Numbered from the stretch's first letter, positions 1-6,877 are shown. The stretch: 13,100 nt of DNA from CAZQKE01 sp964593865 (GCA_964593865.1 CAZQKE010000098.1:1-13100), one strand, 5' to 3'. The notes: generated from the letters alone by a model not told the origin. Numbers and translations are program-made.

Positions 1-1
1 G

Positions 2-160
2 TTGCCCATCCAGCTGCACGGCGCGGTGCTGGGCACGCCCTTGCCCTTGCACCAAAGCCTGTTGCTGGTCTGGCCCCAGCTGACCGGCCTCATCGCGGCC
101 ACCATCCTGCTCTTTGCCCTGGGCTACGTGCTCTTCCAGCGGCGGGAGATTCGGGCCTGA
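2..160 (+). CDS. ABC-2 type transporter permease, C-terminal fragment
   Basis: The first 52 codons in this frame run in from the left edge and end at a TGA at 158-160. The visible tail contains a strongly hydrophobic helix (about residues 19-44, rich in L, V, A and I) followed by a short basic end, YVLFQRREIRA. A last transmembrane helix followed by F/L-x-R-x-E-I-R-A at the very C-terminus is typical of ABC-2 type (drug or polysaccharide exporter) permease subunits; that is family knowledge. The ATPase partner would be expected just upstream, outside the window. No SD or start is visible because the gene is cut by the window edge. The fragment is short, so another polytopic membrane protein cannot be excluded. 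Confidence 0.6.
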   Translation: MPIQLHGAVLGTPLPLHQSLLLVWPQLTGLIAATILLFALGYVLFQRREIRA

Positions 161-315
161 TTCGGGGGCGACGCACCTTTCCCGCAGGTTCCTGCAGGTG
201 CGGCGCAAAGTACCTCATACCTTGCCTTGTAGGTGCGGTACACCGCAAAGTGTACCGCACCTTTGTCGTCGTTCAATGTGTCGCCTGCGCCTGCGAGTGC
301 CAACCTGTACCATGT
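161..315. other. Gene-free spacer rich in GGTGCGG-type repeats
   Basis: No credible gene lies between the permease stop and the next promoter. The stretch carries several copies of an AGGTGCGG/GCACCT-like unit: GCACCT at 173-178, AGGTGCGG at 196-203 followed by CGCAAAG and TACCT, and the perfect palindrome at 231-262. A smaller hairpin GCAGG-TT-CCTGC lies at 184-195. These may act as weak terminators for the upstream permease or be dispersed palindromic repeats. No clear U-tract follows any of them. Confidence 0.5.
231..262. repeat. Perfect 13-bp inverted repeat (palindromic element)
   Basis: AGGTGCGGTACAC at 231-243 and GTGTACCGCACCT at 250-262 are exact reverse complements separated by CGCAAA. 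A degenerate copy of the left half (AGGTGCGGCGCAAAG) lies about 35 bases upstream at 196-210. A 13-bp stem with a 6-nt loop would form in RNA, but only TTTG follows, so it is a poor intrinsic terminator. A REP-like dispersed palindrome or a protein-binding site are alternatives. Confidence 0.7.
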
Positions 316-344
316 TTGACGCCCCCTTGCCTTTGTGGTAAAAT
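316..344 (+). promoter_or_regulatory. Sigma70-type promoter of the KaiC-like ATPase gene
   Basis: -35 TTGACG at 316-321, a 17-bp spacer, and -10 TAAAAT at 339-344. The -10 is preceded by TTTGTGG, which fits the extended -10 (TRTGn) motif and recurs at the other promoters of this window. Transcription should start near 351, giving a leader of about 39 nt before the ATG at 390. Confidence 0.7.
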
Positions 345-389
345 GAGCGCGTAGCCTCTGGGATTTAACCCGGAAAGGAAGGAAACAGA

Positions 390-1124
390 ATGGCTGAATT
401 GAAACGGGCGAAATTGGGTATCCCCGGTTTGGATGAAATGTTGCACGGGGGCCTGATCTCCGGCTCTATCGCGCTACTCCAGGGGGGAGCCGGTACGGGC
501 AAGACAACAATCGGCATGGAATTCCTGTACCACGGGGCAACCCAGGCCGATGAGACGGGCCTCCTTGTGACCTTTGAGCAATTCCCCCATACCCTCTACC
601 GGGATGCCCTGGCCCACGGCTGGGACCTGCGCAGCTTGGAACAGGACGGACGGTTGCGGGTAGTGTTTACTTCCCCGCGGGTGTTCCTGTCCAGCTTGCA
701 ATCCCCCATCAGCCCCATCAACAGCGCCATCCGCGACCTGAATGTGCAGCGGGCCGTCATTGATAGCGTTACCCATTTTCAGACCCTGACCCGTGATCCG
801 GTCCGGTTGCGGGCCTTTTACAACCACCTGATCAACGGCCTGCGCCGTGAGGGGATCACCTCCATCCTGCTCAGTGAGGATAGCGGCCCCGACTTTGTCC
901 GAGGCGACCGGGGCCGTTTGGCTTTCGTGGTGGATACGGTGATCCTGTTGCGCTACGTGGAGATTGATAGTGTGATGCAGCGGGCGGTTGCCGTGCTCAA
1001 GACACGTGGCTCATCCCACGATCCACGCATCCGCCGCTTTGAGATCAAGCGCGGTGGCGTTGTAGTCTATGAGCCTTTTGAGGGGCGGCAAGGGCTGCTA
1101 AGCGGGTTCCCCCACCGCGTCTAG
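390..1124 (+). CDS. KaiC/RAD55-like RecA-superfamily ATPase (single domain)
   Basis: A 244-residue single KaiC-type domain. It opens with the family's usual GIPGLDEMLHGGL segment (residues 10-22), followed by the Walker A loop GGAGTGKTT (32-40). A hydrophobic strand ending in D125-S126 serves as Walker B, and LKTRGSSHD (203-211) is the K-x-R-G-S-x-H element that contacts the gamma-phosphate in KaiC. The position of KaiC's catalytic Glu pair reads TFEQ here (E63, Q64), so the second carboxylate is replaced by Gln. Such proteins are cytosolic ATP-binding switches or signalling ATPases; circadian function requires a double-domain KaiC plus KaiA/KaiB and is not implied. The start is supported by GGAAGG at 377-382, seven bases before the ATG, and by its own promoter. 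The gene is monocistronic and converges on the GNAT gene. The exact role is unknown. Confidence 0.85.
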   Translation: MAELKRAKLGIPGLDEMLHGGLISGSIALLQGGAGTGKTTIGMEFLYHGATQADETGLLVTFEQFPHTLYRDALAHGWDLRSLEQDGRLRVVFTSPRVFLSSLQSPISPINSAIRDLNVQRAVIDSVTHFQTLTRDPVRLRAFYNHLINGLRREGITSILLSEDSGPDFVRGDRGRLAFVVDTVILLRYVEIDSVMQRAVAVLKTRGSSHDPRIRRFEIKRGGVVVYEPFEGRQGLLSGFPHRV

Positions 1125-1131
1125 AACGGAA

Positions 1132-1161
1132 AAACGCTCCGCCGGGATCGGCGGAGCGTTT
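1132..1161. terminator. Bidirectional intrinsic terminator
   Basis: AAACGCTCCGCCG (1132-1144) and CGGCGGAGCGTTT (1149-1161) form a perfect 13-bp stem with a GGAT loop between two converging genes. On the minus strand the stem is followed by a run of five T, making it a good terminator for the leftward three-gene operon. On the plus strand the tail is GTTTCCGG with a later TTCTTTT, so termination of the KaiC-like gene may be weaker. Confidence 0.85.
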
Positions 1162-1176
1162 CCGGTTCTGCTTCTT

Positions 1177-1590
1177 TTAGGCCAACACCTGTTCAATGGG
1201 GAAGGCGTGCATCACGCGCGTTGTCTGGCGGAAACCCAGCTTCTTCCAGAAGGTGGCGTCGCCGGGCACGATCACCGAGATGCTCCCTGCCCCTCGCTTT
1301 TGGAAGCGTCGCGCCAGCTCCTGCACCAACGCCCGCCCGATGCCGCGTCGTTGGTAGTGGGGATGCACCGAGGCCAAGTAGATCACGGCGCGGGAACCGT
1401 CATACGTGCCGCGAATCATGCCGACGACATATCCATCTTCCTCGGCCACCAGAAATTCGGCGGCATCGCATTTGTGGACTCGCAGCATGGCTTCGGGGCC
1501 GTCAATGTCCGGATGGCCGTATTGCTGGTTGGCCTTGAGGATGCCCACCAATGCTTCGGTATCCTCTGGGCGAAAGTCTCGGATCTCCAT
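1177..1590 (-). CDS. GNAT-family N-acetyltransferase
   Basis: A protein of 137 residues, the normal length for a single GNAT domain. The start MEIRDFRPEDTEAL is the usual beta1-alpha1 opening. Strand beta4 reads VIYLASVHPHYQRRGIGRAL, whose QRRGIGRAL is motif A (Q/R-x-x-G-x-G/A), the acetyl-CoA pyrophosphate-binding loop. The late FWKKLGF segment is the common motif B 'yek.GF' signature. These features identify an acetyl-CoA-dependent acyltransferase, but the acceptor cannot be told; small molecules or protein N-termini are both possible. The SD-like AAAGGA lies about six bases before the ATG. It is the last gene of a leftward operon, 26 bp after the YtxH gene, and ends at the 13-bp terminator. 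Confidence 0.88.
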   Translation of the reverse strand: MEIRDFRPEDTEALVGILKANQQYGHPDIDGPEAMLRVHKCDAAEFLVAEEDGYVVGMIRGTYDGSRAVIYLASVHPHYQRRGIGRALVQELARRFQKRGAGSISVIVPGDATFWKKLGFRQTTRVMHAFPIEQVLA

Positions 1591-1616
1591 TCTCCGTCCT
1601 TTCCTTTCTGTACCGG

Positions 1617-1940
1617 TCAGGCTTCTTGTCCTTCGACTTTGGCGAGCAGTTCCTCTTTTTTGCGGCTGGCCGCCGTCTTGCCTTCATTCACGGCCTGCTT
1701 GACCCGCGTCTGATACTCCTCTGCTTTGGTTTTGGCTTGGGATTGTAGCTCCGTCGCCTTTTTGCGGGCTTCTTGGCTCAACCCATCGGCCCGTTCTTTG
1801 ATTTCAATGCCTTTCTCGCGGATCATCTCCCGCGTTTGTTCGCCTGATTGGGGCGCAAACAGGATGGCCACGGCTGCGCCGACCAGCCCCCCGATGATGA
1901 ACCCGGCGATAAAGTCCACGGTTGCTGTTTTGTTTTCCAT
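1617..1940 (-). CDS. YtxH domain-containing protein
   Basis: A protein of 107 residues. Residues 9-31 form a glycine-rich transmembrane helix (FIAGFIIGGLVGAAVAILFAP) followed by QSGEQTREMIREKG, which together are the YtxH (PF12732-like) signature. The remainder is a charged, Ala/Lys/Glu-rich amphipathic or coiled-coil tail. In Firmicutes YtxH proteins belong to the general stress response; in other bacteria the function is unknown. It would be a small membrane-anchored protein with its helical tail in the cytoplasm. AAAGGAG lies seven bases before the ATG. It is the middle gene of the leftward operon, 16 bp after the DUF948-like gene, the usual partner of YtxH proteins. Confidence 0.88.
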   Translation of the reverse strand: MENKTATVDFIAGFIIGGLVGAAVAILFAPQSGEQTREMIREKGIEIKERADGLSQEARKKATELQSQAKTKAEEYQTRVKQAVNEGKTAASRKKEELLAKVEGQEA

Positions 1941-1956
1941 TTGCCTGCTCCTTTCC

Positions 1957-2439
1957 TCATTTGTTCTTGGGAGAGGGATTGGTCTTCAAAGTACGAATGG
2001 TCTGGCGAACGGCGGCCACGTAGCTGGCGACCGAGATCATGGGTGAGACGACGGCTTCGCTGACAAAAGTGGTTGTGCCCCGCACCGTGTTGGCCGTTTC
2101 GTTGGCCGATTCCAGAATCGGTCGGATCTCGTCTCGCAGCAGGACGATGAGACTTTGTAGTTGGAAGATGAGGATGGCCAGAAAAACGCCGACGACGATG
2201 GTGACAAGGGCCAAAACGATGATGGCAATATCGCGCAGGACGGCTGCTGCAAGGGGATGGGAAGCCAGACCATAAAAAGCTGCGATCAAAATGGCCAAGA
2301 CTACGATGGCGATCAAGACAACGGCAACCGTCCGGCGGGTGTTGCGGCCCGTTTCCGGTGCGGGAAGAGGCAAGGCATCTGCCGTCGCCTCAAGGTCCTG
2401 CTTTGCGGCATTTGTTCCTGTCGTTTCGTGTTCTTCCAT
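1957..2439 (-). CDS. DUF948-like two-helix membrane protein
   Basis: A 160-residue protein from the ATG at 2439. A polar, Glu/Pro-rich N-terminus (1-36) precedes two hydrophobic helices (about 37-58 and 70-98). The C-terminal segment RDEIRPILESANETANTVRG, followed by TTFVSEAVVSP, is characteristic of DUF948-like proteins that co-occur with YtxH. The reading frame stays open up to 2640, but the ATG at 2439 is preferred: a strong promoter lies at 2489-2517, so an upstream start would lie outside the transcript, and GGGAG stands about 11 bases before this ATG. It is the first gene of the operon with the YtxH and GNAT genes. The function is unknown; envelope association is inferred from topology. 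Confidence 0.8.
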   Translation of the reverse strand: MEEHETTGTNAAKQDLEATADALPLPAPETGRNTRRTVAVVLIAIVVLAILIAAFYGLASHPLAAAVLRDIAIIVLALVTIVVGVFLAILIFQLQSLIVLLRDEIRPILESANETANTVRGTTTFVSEAVVSPMISVASYVAAVRQTIRTLKTNPSPKNK

Positions 2440-2488
2440 CCTGGACACTTCTCCCGGCCATCGGCTTCTTGGGTGGTACTGCGGGAGG

Positions 2489-2517
2489 ATTATAACACAA
2501 TCTCCGGTTAGCGTCAA
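2489..2517 (-). promoter_or_regulatory. Sigma70-type promoter of the DUF948-YtxH-GNAT operon
   Basis: Read on the minus strand: -35 TTGACG (2517-2512), a 17-bp spacer, and a perfect -10 TATAAT (2494-2489) preceded by ATTGTGT. Expected start of transcription is near 2482, giving a leader of about 43 nt. This is the best-matching promoter of the window after the GntR one. Confidence 0.8.
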
Positions 2518-2531
2518 TTCTGTTTTTCGCG

Positions 2532-3782
2532 TCAGGGTAGGGTGAAGGTGGCCGTGTTGTTTTCCCGATTGGTTTCCGGATAGGCGTTTTTGTGGTCGGC
2601 AGGGTTGACGGTGAAGGTCAAGGTCCCGCCCCGGAGCCAAAGGTAGCCGATGCGGAAGGCGGCTACGCCCACACCCTCGCCGCGCACCAGGGGGATGACA
2701 TCGGTGATCTTGCGTCCCCGCTCGTTCTCAATGCGGATGGGGACGTTTGCTGCGTCGCGGGTTCCCAGGTTGTGGACCGTGACCTGGACGATCCACATGG
2801 TCGGGATGGTGATGTCGTCACCGCGGATGGCAAAGTCATAGTCCTCCAGACCGGTGGTGGGGGGTAGGCCGGCCCCCGGTTCCAGCCCGGCGGCTACGGC
2901 GACCGTGTTGTTGTCAAAGTCGTCTTCGGCCAATCCACCTTCCCAACCGGGAGGGTTGACCCGAACCGTCAGCGGTTCTCCCTGGCGGAGGGGACGGGTC
3001 AGGGGCACGACGATCTGGGCCGTTCCCCCGCAAGGGGGGATGGCCGGTGTGTATGCGATCCCGGACAGGTCCTGGCCGGTGACGATGACGGGGAGGTTGT
3101 AGACGGCGCGGTTGCCGGTGTTGTGCACCCAAACCCGTACCTGTTGCCGATCCGGTTCGGGTAAAATGTCCGTTGCGTTGATCTCCACATCTACCTGGCC
3201 GGGGCACAGATCGCTGGTGTAGGCGTCAAAAGGGGCGATCATGAGGTCCAGGAGGACGGTGTTGTCCTCCCGGTTCCCTTCCGGTCGGAGGGGTGTCTGT
3301 TCTTGCCAGGCACGGGGCAGCCGGTTGACCTGCACCCAGAGGCGATGTTTTCCTCCGGCAAAGTTCCAGTTGACCGGAACCGTCACCGCGACAGAGCCGG
3401 AAGCGGGAACGGTAGTGGTCAAGCGTTGCAAGAAAGAGGTATAGCCGATCTCTTCCCGGCGGGCGGTGATGTAGAGCATCACCGGTACGTTGACGGCGGG
3501 GATGTCGGCTTTGTTGTGAATGGTGACGGTGACGCTGAAAGGGACCCCGGCGCGGAGGGGCAAGGGGGTGATGGCTATGTCCTCCTCGGCGATGGACAGG
3601 GCAACCTGAGGAGCCGCTGGGGTGGAGGTCGCGGCGGCTGTGGCTTCCCAGGGGTAGTGTCCCGGAGTCGGTGTGGTATTTTTCTCGGTTTCCCCACCCT
3701 CCCGGCCACACGCGGCCAGCAGTGAGCATGACGCCAAGATCAAAAGAAGCCAAGCGATGCAAGTGCGCGATTTGCTGCTCAA
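2532..3782 (-). CDS. Putative lipoprotein with three CARDB-like repeats
   Basis: From the TTG at 3782 the protein has 416 residues. It starts with a lipoprotein signal peptide: basic n-region, hydrophobic core, and lipobox LAAC with C25 as the lipidated residue. A Thr/Pro/Ala-rich linker follows. Three beta-sandwich repeats each contain V-x-V-x-V-H-N-x-G or IHNKA segments and end in an Asn/Asp-rich turn (NREDNTV, DFDNNTV, NRENNTATF), which is the CARDB (cell adhesion related, bacterial) pattern. It should be anchored on the outer face of the membrane and bind ligands or cell-surface partners; the target is unknown. A GTG three codons upstream (3791) is an alternative start, but the SD GAGGAGG abuts that GTG directly while lying nine bases before the TTG. 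The predicted transcript would also begin only about five bases before the GTG. It is a single-gene unit. Confidence 0.8.
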   Translation of the reverse strand: MSSKSRTCIAWLLLILASCSLLAACGREGGETEKNTTPTPGHYPWEATAAATSTPAAPQVALSIAEEDIAITPLPLRAGVPFSVTVTIHNKADIPAVNVPVMLYITARREEIGYTSFLQRLTTTVPASGSVAVTVPVNWNFAGGKHRLWVQVNRLPRAWQEQTPLRPEGNREDNTVLLDLMIAPFDAYTSDLCPGQVDVEINATDILPEPDRQQVRVWVHNTGNRAVYNLPVIVTGQDLSGIAYTPAIPPCGGTAQIVVPLTRPLRQGEPLTVRVNPPGWEGGLAEDDFDNNTVAVAAGLEPGAGLPPTTGLEDYDFAIRGDDITIPTMWIVQVTVHNLGTRDAANVPIRIENERGRKITDVIPLVRGEGVGVAAFRIGYLWLRGGTLTFTVNPADHKNAYPETNRENNTATFTLP

Positions 3783-3802
3783 TCGTTCCACCCTCCTCGG
3801 TC

Positions 3803-3831
3803 AGGATACCACAAAGCGCAGGGGGAGTCAA
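3803..3831 (-). promoter_or_regulatory. Promoter of the CARDB-like lipoprotein gene
   Basis: On the minus strand: -35 TTGACT (3831-3826), a 17-bp spacer, and -10 TATCCT (3808-3803) preceded by TTTGTGG. The predicted start near 3797 puts the GAGGAGG Shine-Dalgarno at the extreme 5' end of the mRNA, so the leader is only about 15 nt. Confidence 0.72.
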
Positions 3832-3880
3832 CGTTGCCCTCCGGTCGTTCCCCTTCGGCCTATTCGCCCTTTTTCCCCAC

Positions 3881-3893
3881 GTTGTGGTACAAT
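3881..3893 (+). promoter_or_regulatory. Extended -10 promoter of the glycosyltransferase gene
   Basis: GTTGTGG directly precedes -10 TACAAT (3888-3893). No good -35 is present 17-18 bp upstream (CGCCCT/TCGCCC), so it would depend on the extended -10. The expected start of transcription, about seven bases after the -10, coincides with the A of the ATG at 3900, which predicts a leaderless mRNA. Confidence 0.6.
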
Positions 3894-3899
3894 GTCTCC

Positions 3900-5015
3900 A
3901 TGATTTACATAGATGTTTCTTCGGCGGTCCATGCCAAAGCGGGGATCGGTCGCTATGCAGAGAGCCTGGCGCGGGCCTTGATCGCCCGACAACCGGAGCG
4001 GTTCGCCCTTTTTTACAACCGGGGAAAAGGGACCGTCCCCCCTCGCGGTCTGGAAGATGTGCCGCGTCGCACCGTCCGCGCCGGGTATAAACCCTGGCGC
4101 ATGGCCGTCTGGCTGGGTCAGCTGGCCGGTGTCGGGTTCAACCGGCTGTTCCCCGACGCAGAGTTATTCCATGCCACCGAGCATTTGTTGCCTCCTTTGG
4201 ATGGTGTGCCCACCGTCCTGACCGTCCACGACCTGATTTTCAAGCTCTTCCCCCAGCACCAAAAACGACTGAACTATTGGTATCTCAATGCAACGATGCC
4301 CCTTTACTGCCGTCGTGCCGGGGCCATCATCACCGTTTCCCGATGTAGCAGGGATGACATTGTGCGGCACTACGGCCTGGACCCGGCCAAAGTCGTCGTC
4401 ATTTATGAAGCCGCTTCACCCGAATTCACACCGCCTCCACCGGCGGCGGTAGAGGCGGTGCGCCGCCGTTACGGCCTGCCGGAACGTTTCTTGATCCATG
4501 TAGGGACCATTGAGCCACGCAAAAACCTGATACGTCTGGTGGAGGCGTTACAACGGCTGCGCGACGAGGGGGTGGTGATTCCCCTGTTGCTGGTTGGCGG
4601 CAAAGGGTGGCTCTACGGCGATTTCTTCCGGCGGTTGGAGGCGTTGGAAGTGCGGGAAGACGTCCGCTTGACCGGGTACGTCCCGGCAGCAGATCTGCCT
4701 TTCCTGCTGGGGGCGGCGACGGTGGCGGTTATGCCTTCGGTGTATGAGGGTTTTGGGCTGCCGGTGCTGGAGGCTATGGCCTGCGGAACACCGGTTGTCT
4801 GTTCCGGAACGTCCAGCCTGCCCGAAGTGGGAGGGGAAGCGGCCCTTTACTTTGACCCTTACGATGTGGCGGCGATGGCCGAAGCGATCCGCCGTGTCTG
4901 GGCCGATGCCGATCTGCGGGCCGAGATGCGGCAACAGGGATTGCAGCAGGCGGCCCGTTTCTCATGGGAGCGGGCTGCCGCGGAGACGGAAAAGGTCTAC
5001 AACCGGCTCCTTTGA
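3900..5015 (+). CDS. GT4-family glycosyltransferase
   Basis: 371 residues from the ATG at 3900, with two Rossmann-like domains (GT-B fold). The N-domain holds the GIGRYA loop (15-20), VHD (109-111) and SRCSRDDI (147-154). The C-domain holds HVGTIEPRKN (200-209), the family's donor-site loop, then RLTGYVPAADL and the E-x7-E motif EGFGLPVLE (283-291) followed by MACGTPVV. These mark a retaining nucleotide-sugar glycosyltransferase of the mannosyltransferase-like GT4 group, probably cytoplasmic or membrane-peripheral and acting on glycans or lipids. The frame is open upstream to an ATG at 3834, but homologues start at the MIYIDVS-type strand, and the promoter's -10 lies between the two ATGs. No SD precedes the ATG. 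It converges with mutL with only nine bases between the stops. Donor and acceptor are unknown. Confidence 0.88.
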   Translation: MIYIDVSSAVHAKAGIGRYAESLARALIARQPERFALFYNRGKGTVPPRGLEDVPRRTVRAGYKPWRMAVWLGQLAGVGFNRLFPDAELFHATEHLLPPLDGVPTVLTVHDLIFKLFPQHQKRLNYWYLNATMPLYCRRAGAIITVSRCSRDDIVRHYGLDPAKVVVIYEAASPEFTPPPPAAVEAVRRRYGLPERFLIHVGTIEPRKNLIRLVEALQRLRDEGVVIPLLLVGGKGWLYGDFFRRLEALEVREDVRLTGYVPAADLPFLLGAATVAVMPSVYEGFGLPVLEAMACGTPVVCSGTSSLPEVGGEAALYFDPYDVAAMAEAIRRVWADADLRAEMRQQGLQQAARFSWERAAAETEKVYNRLL

Positions 5016-5024
5016 CCGAACGTC

Positions 5025-6758
5025 TTATCTCCGCCCAAATTCCTTTTCCAACTGCTCCACCGAGAAGTGAAGAACGGTGGGCCGCCCGTGGGGGCAGGTG
5101 CGCGGCGATTCGCATTGCTCCAGCCGACGGACCAGCTGCTGCATTTCCTCCATAGAAAGGGTTTGCCCGGCTTTGACCGCCGCCCGTTTGCAAACGGCGG
5201 CGATAAGCCGCTCCTCCGCCTGGGCGGCAAGAGGGTCGTCACCCCGGCGCAGTAGGTCCAGAATGTCCACCAGGGCGTCACGGGGGTCCGCATCCTCCAG
5301 GATGGTGGGCACGGCCCGCAGCAGGTAATCGGTCCCACCAAAAGGTTCAATCTGAAAGCCCAGGCGGTTGAGCAGGGGCAGCTGCTCGGCCAGGAGAGCA
5401 GCCAGAAGGGGGTCCAGGTTTAGGGGAAGCGGCTCCAGGAGTGTCTGGGAAGCAACCTTTTCCTCCTGTTGCTGAGCACGCATCTGCTCATAGAGCACCC
5501 GTTCGTGGGCGGCGTGTTGGTCAATGAGGTACATGCCCTGCGGCCCTTCGGCGACGATGTAGGTTTGCCCCACCTGGCCGATGACGCGCAGCAGGGGCAA
5601 ACGTACCGGCCCGACGTGCCCCGGTTCTTTATCCGGATCTGCGGTGCGATAGATCTCCATCGCCATCTGGCGGGAAATTTCCCCCTGTCCGGCGCGGAGC
5701 AAGCTCTGACGACGGCTCCATCTCTCGGCGGAAGCCCAGGTGCGGGGAGTGTGTACCACTTCCGGGATGGGAGTGTGCTCTACCAGGGTGCGTCGCACCG
5801 CCTTTTGGACGGCATTGAACACCCGCCGCCCGTCGCGGAATTTGACTTCGCGTTTGGTGGGGTGAACGTTGACATCCACTTCGGCGGGGTCCATCTCCAG
5901 AAGGATGACGGCCAGGGGATGGCGGCCCACGGGCAGCAGGGTGTGGTAGGCCTGGGCGACGGCGTGGGCCAGGGAGCGGTCCTGAATCCAGCGGCGGTTG
6001 ACAAAAAGGGTGATGTAGCGGCGGTTGGCCCGGTGCAGGGCCGGTTCGCCGACATATCCCCAAACGCGCAGGCCGTCGTCCTCGCCTTCTACGGCAAGCA
6101 TCCGCTCCGCCACTTCCAACCCGTAGACGGCGATCAACACGTCGCCCAGTTGGCCGCTGCCGGTGGATTGGAAGGTCTGCCGCCCGTCGTTGGTCAACCG
6201 GAAGCGGATATGGGGGAAGGCCAGGGCATAGTTGGCAATGATGGTGTGGATGTGCCCGGCTTCGGTCTGGGGTCGGCGCAGGAACTTGAGGCGGGCAGGC
6301 ACGTTTTGGAACAGATGCTCCACGGTGACGACCGTGCCCGCCGGGCAGCCGCGCCCTTCCTGGCGCACAATGCGGCCTCCTTCTACTTGCAGGTAGCGGC
6401 CCATTGCCCGATCTCGGGGGCGGGTGAGGAGCGTGACCCGGCTCACGGCGGCGATGCTGGCCAGTGCCTCGCCCCGGAAGCCCAGAGTGGTGATCCGGTC
6501 TAGGTCGGCTACGTCGGTCAGCTTGCTGGTGGCATGGCGGGCAAAGGCCAAAGGGGCTTCTTCGGCGGGGATGCCGCAACCGTTGTCGGCGACGCGGATG
6601 AAGCGACGGCCTCCCGCCCGAATCTCAACGCGGATGTCGGTCGCTCCGGCATCAATGCTGTTCTCTACCAATTCCTTGACTACCGAGGCCGGGCGTTCGA
6701 CGACCTCCCCGGCGGCGATCTTGCCCGCTACTTCGGGCGGCAAAACACGGATCGGCAT
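5025..6758 (-). CDS. mutL: DNA mismatch repair protein MutL (endonuclease type)
   Basis: 577 residues, full length for MutL. The N-terminal GHKL ATPase carries KIAAGEVVERPASVVKELVE, ENSIDAGA (32-39, catalytic E32, Mg-binding N33), DNGCGI (58-63) and GFRGEAL (93-99). VNVHPTKREVKF (297-308) belongs to the transducer domain. The C-terminal dimerisation domain has DQHAAHERVLYE (413-424), the DQHA-x2-E-x4-E metal-binding motif of the nicking endonuclease, plus ACKRAAVKAG-like and CPHGRP (555-560) motifs. It is therefore a latent-endonuclease MutL as in bacteria lacking MutH, unlike the E. coli type. It works with MutS in post-replicative repair; mutS is not in this window. The SD GAGGAAGG lies three bases before the ATG. 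It is transcribed alone from the promoter at 6802-6831. Confidence 0.97.
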   Translation of the reverse strand: MPIRVLPPEVAGKIAAGEVVERPASVVKELVENSIDAGATDIRVEIRAGGRRFIRVADNGCGIPAEEAPLAFARHATSKLTDVADLDRITTLGFRGEALASIAAVSRVTLLTRPRDRAMGRYLQVEGGRIVRQEGRGCPAGTVVTVEHLFQNVPARLKFLRRPQTEAGHIHTIIANYALAFPHIRFRLTNDGRQTFQSTGSGQLGDVLIAVYGLEVAERMLAVEGEDDGLRVWGYVGEPALHRANRRYITLFVNRRWIQDRSLAHAVAQAYHTLLPVGRHPLAVILLEMDPAEVDVNVHPTKREVKFRDGRRVFNAVQKAVRRTLVEHTPIPEVVHTPRTWASAERWSRRQSLLRAGQGEISRQMAMEIYRTADPDKEPGHVGPVRLPLLRVIGQVGQTYIVAEGPQGMYLIDQHAAHERVLYEQMRAQQQEEKVASQTLLEPLPLNLDPLLAALLAEQLPLLNRLGFQIEPFGGTDYLLRAVPTILEDADPRDALVDILDLLRRGDDPLAAQAEERLIAAVCKRAAVKAGQTLSMEEMQQLVRRLEQCESPRTCPHGRPTVLHFSVEQLEKEFGRR

Positions 6759-6801
6759 GGGCCTTCCTCACGGCATATTCGGGTTCGTCCCTGCGATTTC
6801 A

Positions 6802-6831
6802 AGTATACCACAGACTCACCGTGTTGAACAA
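6802..6831 (-). promoter_or_regulatory. Promoter of mutL
   Basis: On the minus strand: -10 TATACT (6807-6802) preceded by TCTGTGG, with a weak -35 TTGTTC (6831-6826) at 18 bp. Expected transcription start near 6795, giving a 37-nt leader. The -35 matches consensus at only three positions, so the call rests on the extended -10. Confidence 0.6.
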
Positions 6832-6877
6832 CTCGTCTGCAAAGGTGGAGTTGCCCTGAATCACCCAAGCTTCCCCC

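Noticed and set aside
2440..2640. Upstream extension of the DUF948-like frame to 2640 on the minus strand.
   Set aside because: It would overlap the lipoprotein gene's end and start upstream of the strong promoter at 2489-2517.
3834..3899. N-terminal extension of the glycosyltransferase frame to an ATG at 3834.
   Set aside because: The -10 element lies inside it, it has no SD, and the family begins at the strand starting at 3900.
5013..5025. The 13-mer TGACCGAACGTCT occurs here and again at 9818-9830.
   Set aside because: About one such exact 13-base match is expected by chance in a window of this size, and the contexts (a stop codon and a noncoding region) are unrelated.
5469..6503. Long plus-strand open frame of 344 codons opposite mutL.
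   Set aside because: It is a shadow of mutL caused by GC-rich codon bias: no SD, no recognisable motif, and mutL is unambiguous.
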